Assembly (NCBI GenBank): GCA_021798015.1 | Contig: JAJZYP010000007.1 | Location: forward strand, 1 to 37,566 | Direction of reading: 5' to 3' | Length of the DNA stretch: 37,566 nt | Origin: a bacterium | Lineage (GTDB): Bacteria > SZUA-79 > Acidulodesulfobacterales > Acidulodesulfobacteraceae | Part shown: piece after piece, positions 36,202-37,566 of the stretch | How the letters are laid out: each line of letters starts with the position of its first letter | How positions within the stretch are numbered: position 1 is the first letter of the stretch | Program-made: the position numbers and the translations under genes | Notes under the pieces: model-generated | What the model saw: the letters and a program-made list of their open reading frames with translations, nothing else | Told to the model about the DNA's origin: nothing | The model's database searches: none

Positions 36202-37566
36202 TTATTTTATAATATTATAGTAAAGATTTTCATAAACTCTGGCTGAATCATCCCATCCAAAATGCTTGTTTGCGGCATTAATAACCATATTCTTCCATGT
36301 TTCGTCATTACCATTGCTACCAATATAAATATTATATAACTCATTGAGCGCCCACGAAACACCGTTTGCATCTAAATGTTTAACAAGGATGCCTGATGGT
36401 TCTTTAATATTTATGTCCATTATATCCGAAACGGTGTCATGAAGCCCGCCGGTATCCCCGGCTGCAACTACGCCGCCGTATCTCATCGCTATCATCTGAG
36501 ATAATCCGCACGGCTCAAACTTTGATGGCATAACAAAAATATCGGATGCGGCATATATTTTGTGAGATAAGGCTTCATCATATTTGCCCACATGAGAATA
36601 AACCTTATCCCTGTGAATTTTCGACAGATATAATGCCTTCTTTTCGATGTAATCTTTGCCGCTTCCCAATATAATAACTTGAAATGGAAAATCATTCCAG
36701 TTAAAAAGCGAATCTAAAAATATATCTACACCTTTTTCTTCCGTAAATCTGCTTACGATACCTAAAAGAGGAAGGGGCTTACCATCCTTACCTATTTTTA
36801 AAGGCAATGAAACTTCTGAAAACAACGCCTTTTTATTTTTAAGTTTAAAGCCTCTCCATTCTTTATAATCCTTTAGTTTGTAACTATTTTCTTTTAAACT
36901 TAAATTATAATGTATAAACTTGTCCGTTTTTGGATTCCAATAGTCTAAGTCTATTCCATTAAGTATTCCTTTTAGTTTGCCGTTGTTATAAAGATTTTTT
37001 AACTCGCCGTCAAGTCCAAAGCCAAAATCGGGGGTAGTAATTTCATTAGCATATGTAGGGCTGACTGTTGTAACAATATCGCTAAGCAGCATCCCGCCTT
37101 TTAAACTGTTTAATGTCCCAAAATGTTCATAAGCGGAAGGAGAATTATATTTAAAATCTAACCCGACGTCATAAAAATCGTCCATTCCATAAACTCCCTG
37201 ATACCCAAGATTATGAATGGTAAAAATTATGGCGGGTCTTAAACCCTTTGCATTCACATACTTGCTTATCTTTGCGTTTAATATGCCGCCGTCCGAAAAC
37301 TGAACCTTTTTATCGCCAAATGTTTGTCTTATAACAGCGGGAACAAAACCGCCGGACCAATCATGCGTATGAATTACAAGCGGAATTCCCAAAATTTTCA
37401 TTGCGTAAACCGCGCCATGGGCAAGCATGGCAAACCGCCATAAATTATCCTTATAACCATAAATACCGCCATGAGAACCGTAAACCTCTTCGCGATTAAA
37501 AAAATGATTTTGTTCAATTAAAATCAAAGGAACGCCGCCGTTTGCAATCCCTGTTTTAATTCCGAA
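36202..37566 (-). CDS. glgA: Glycogen synthase, N terminus cut by window edge
   Basis: ADP- or UDP-glucose-dependent alpha-1,4-glucan synthase (GT5, GT-B fold). 454 residues are visible and the frame stays open to the window edge, so the true start and the KTGGLADV substrate loop (about the first 70 residues in relatives) are missing. Visible are IHTHDWSGGFVP, FTIHNLGYQGVYG, NGIDLDYWNP, VSRFTEEKGVD and SKFEPCGLSQMIAMRYG with the C-terminal catalytic Glu, then AAGDTGGLHDTV. No TTG near 37527 is likely to be the start since homology continues upstream (IANGGVPLIL). It lies 20 nt before the O-antigen ligase-like gene. Confidence 0.95.
   Translation of the reverse strand, partial: FGIKTGIANGGVPLILIEQNHFFNREEVYGSHGGIYGYKDNLWRFAMLAHGAVYAMKILGIPLVIHTHDWSGGFVPAVIRQTFGDKKVQFSDGGILNAKISKYVNAKGLRPAIIFTIHNLGYQGVYGMDDFYDVGLDFKYNSPSAYEHFGTLNSLKGGMLLSDIVTTVSPTYANEITTPDFGFGLDGELKNLYNNGKLKGILNGIDLDYWNPKTDKFIHYNLSLKENSYKLKDYKEWRGFKLKNKKALFSEVSLPLKIGKDGKPLPLLGIVSRFTEEKGVDIFLDSLFNWNDFPFQVIILGSGKDYIEKKALYLSKIHRDKVYSHVGKYDEALSHKIYAASDIFVMPSKFEPCGLSQMIAMRYGGVVAAGDTGGLHDTVSDIMDINIKEPSGILVKHLDANGVSWALNELYNIYIGSNGNDETWKNMVINAANKHFGWDDSARVYENLYYNIIK

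Overview
The window is an AT-rich, gene-dense stretch of bacterial chromosome. It holds 27 annotated protein genes plus one doubtful 14-codon ORF. All but one gene lie on the minus strand, so the text below reads from high to low coordinates. The gene set points to a Gram-negative bacterium: an rpsB-tsf-pyrH-frr-uppS-cdsA-dxr run, CobQ, HD-GYP signalling, Aquifex-type aconitase, and a surface-polysaccharide block. A deltaproteobacterial-type lineage, possibly an acidophile group such as SZUA-79/Acidulodesulfobacterales, is my inference from gene style and AT-richness. Nothing in the window proves it. There are no rRNA or tRNA genes, CRISPR arrays, transposases or phage genes. The longest gap without a gene is 247 bp.

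Layout: 37566-33358 is envelope and carbohydrate: glycogen synthase (5' end cut by the window edge), an O-antigen ligase-like membrane protein and a polyprenyl-phosphate sugar-1-phosphate transferase. A DUF445 membrane protein is translationally coupled to the transferase, and a cytoplasmic-looking SppA-type peptidase follows. 30718-25561 is metabolism and repair: aconitase, NAD kinase, RecN and a GNAT resembling short N-acetylglutamate synthases. 25488-18211 holds a rhodanese, the PPDK/PEP-synthase regulator PpsR, a PmbA/TldE-like protein, SecA, ArgJ and a polysaccharide deacetylase. 18176-12606 is the conserved translation and isoprenoid/lipid operon rpsB-tsf-pyrH-frr-uppS-cdsA-dxr. It has a good promoter and a structured leader. 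The only plus-strand gene, a 123-aa protein I do not recognise, converges on dxr. 12129-2639 runs gamma carbonic anhydrase, Ppx/GppA, guaB, guaA, dnaE, accA. 2508-1 holds a two-GAF HD-GYP phosphodiesterase overlapping a truncated cobyric acid synthase gene by ATGA.

The contents are largely housekeeping. The least ordinary observations are these: (i) GC-rich palindromic segments inserted in frame in dnaE and in the HD-GYP gene, like the coding palindromic elements of Rickettsia; (ii) an rpsB leader hairpin whose loop can pair with bases next to the Shine-Dalgarno site, forming a possible pseudoknot; (iii) a cysteine cluster inside the second GAF region of the HD-GYP protein; (iv) an unexplained strong ribosome-binding sequence and tiny ORF just before ppx; (v) the orphan plus-strand gene. 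I see no clear new multi-gene system. Near-consensus promoters (TTGAAA-N17-TATAAG, TTGTAA-N17-TAAAAT, TTGTTA-N17-TAGAAT, TAGACA-N17-TATAAT) mark the starts of the main transcription units. TTG start codons are common.
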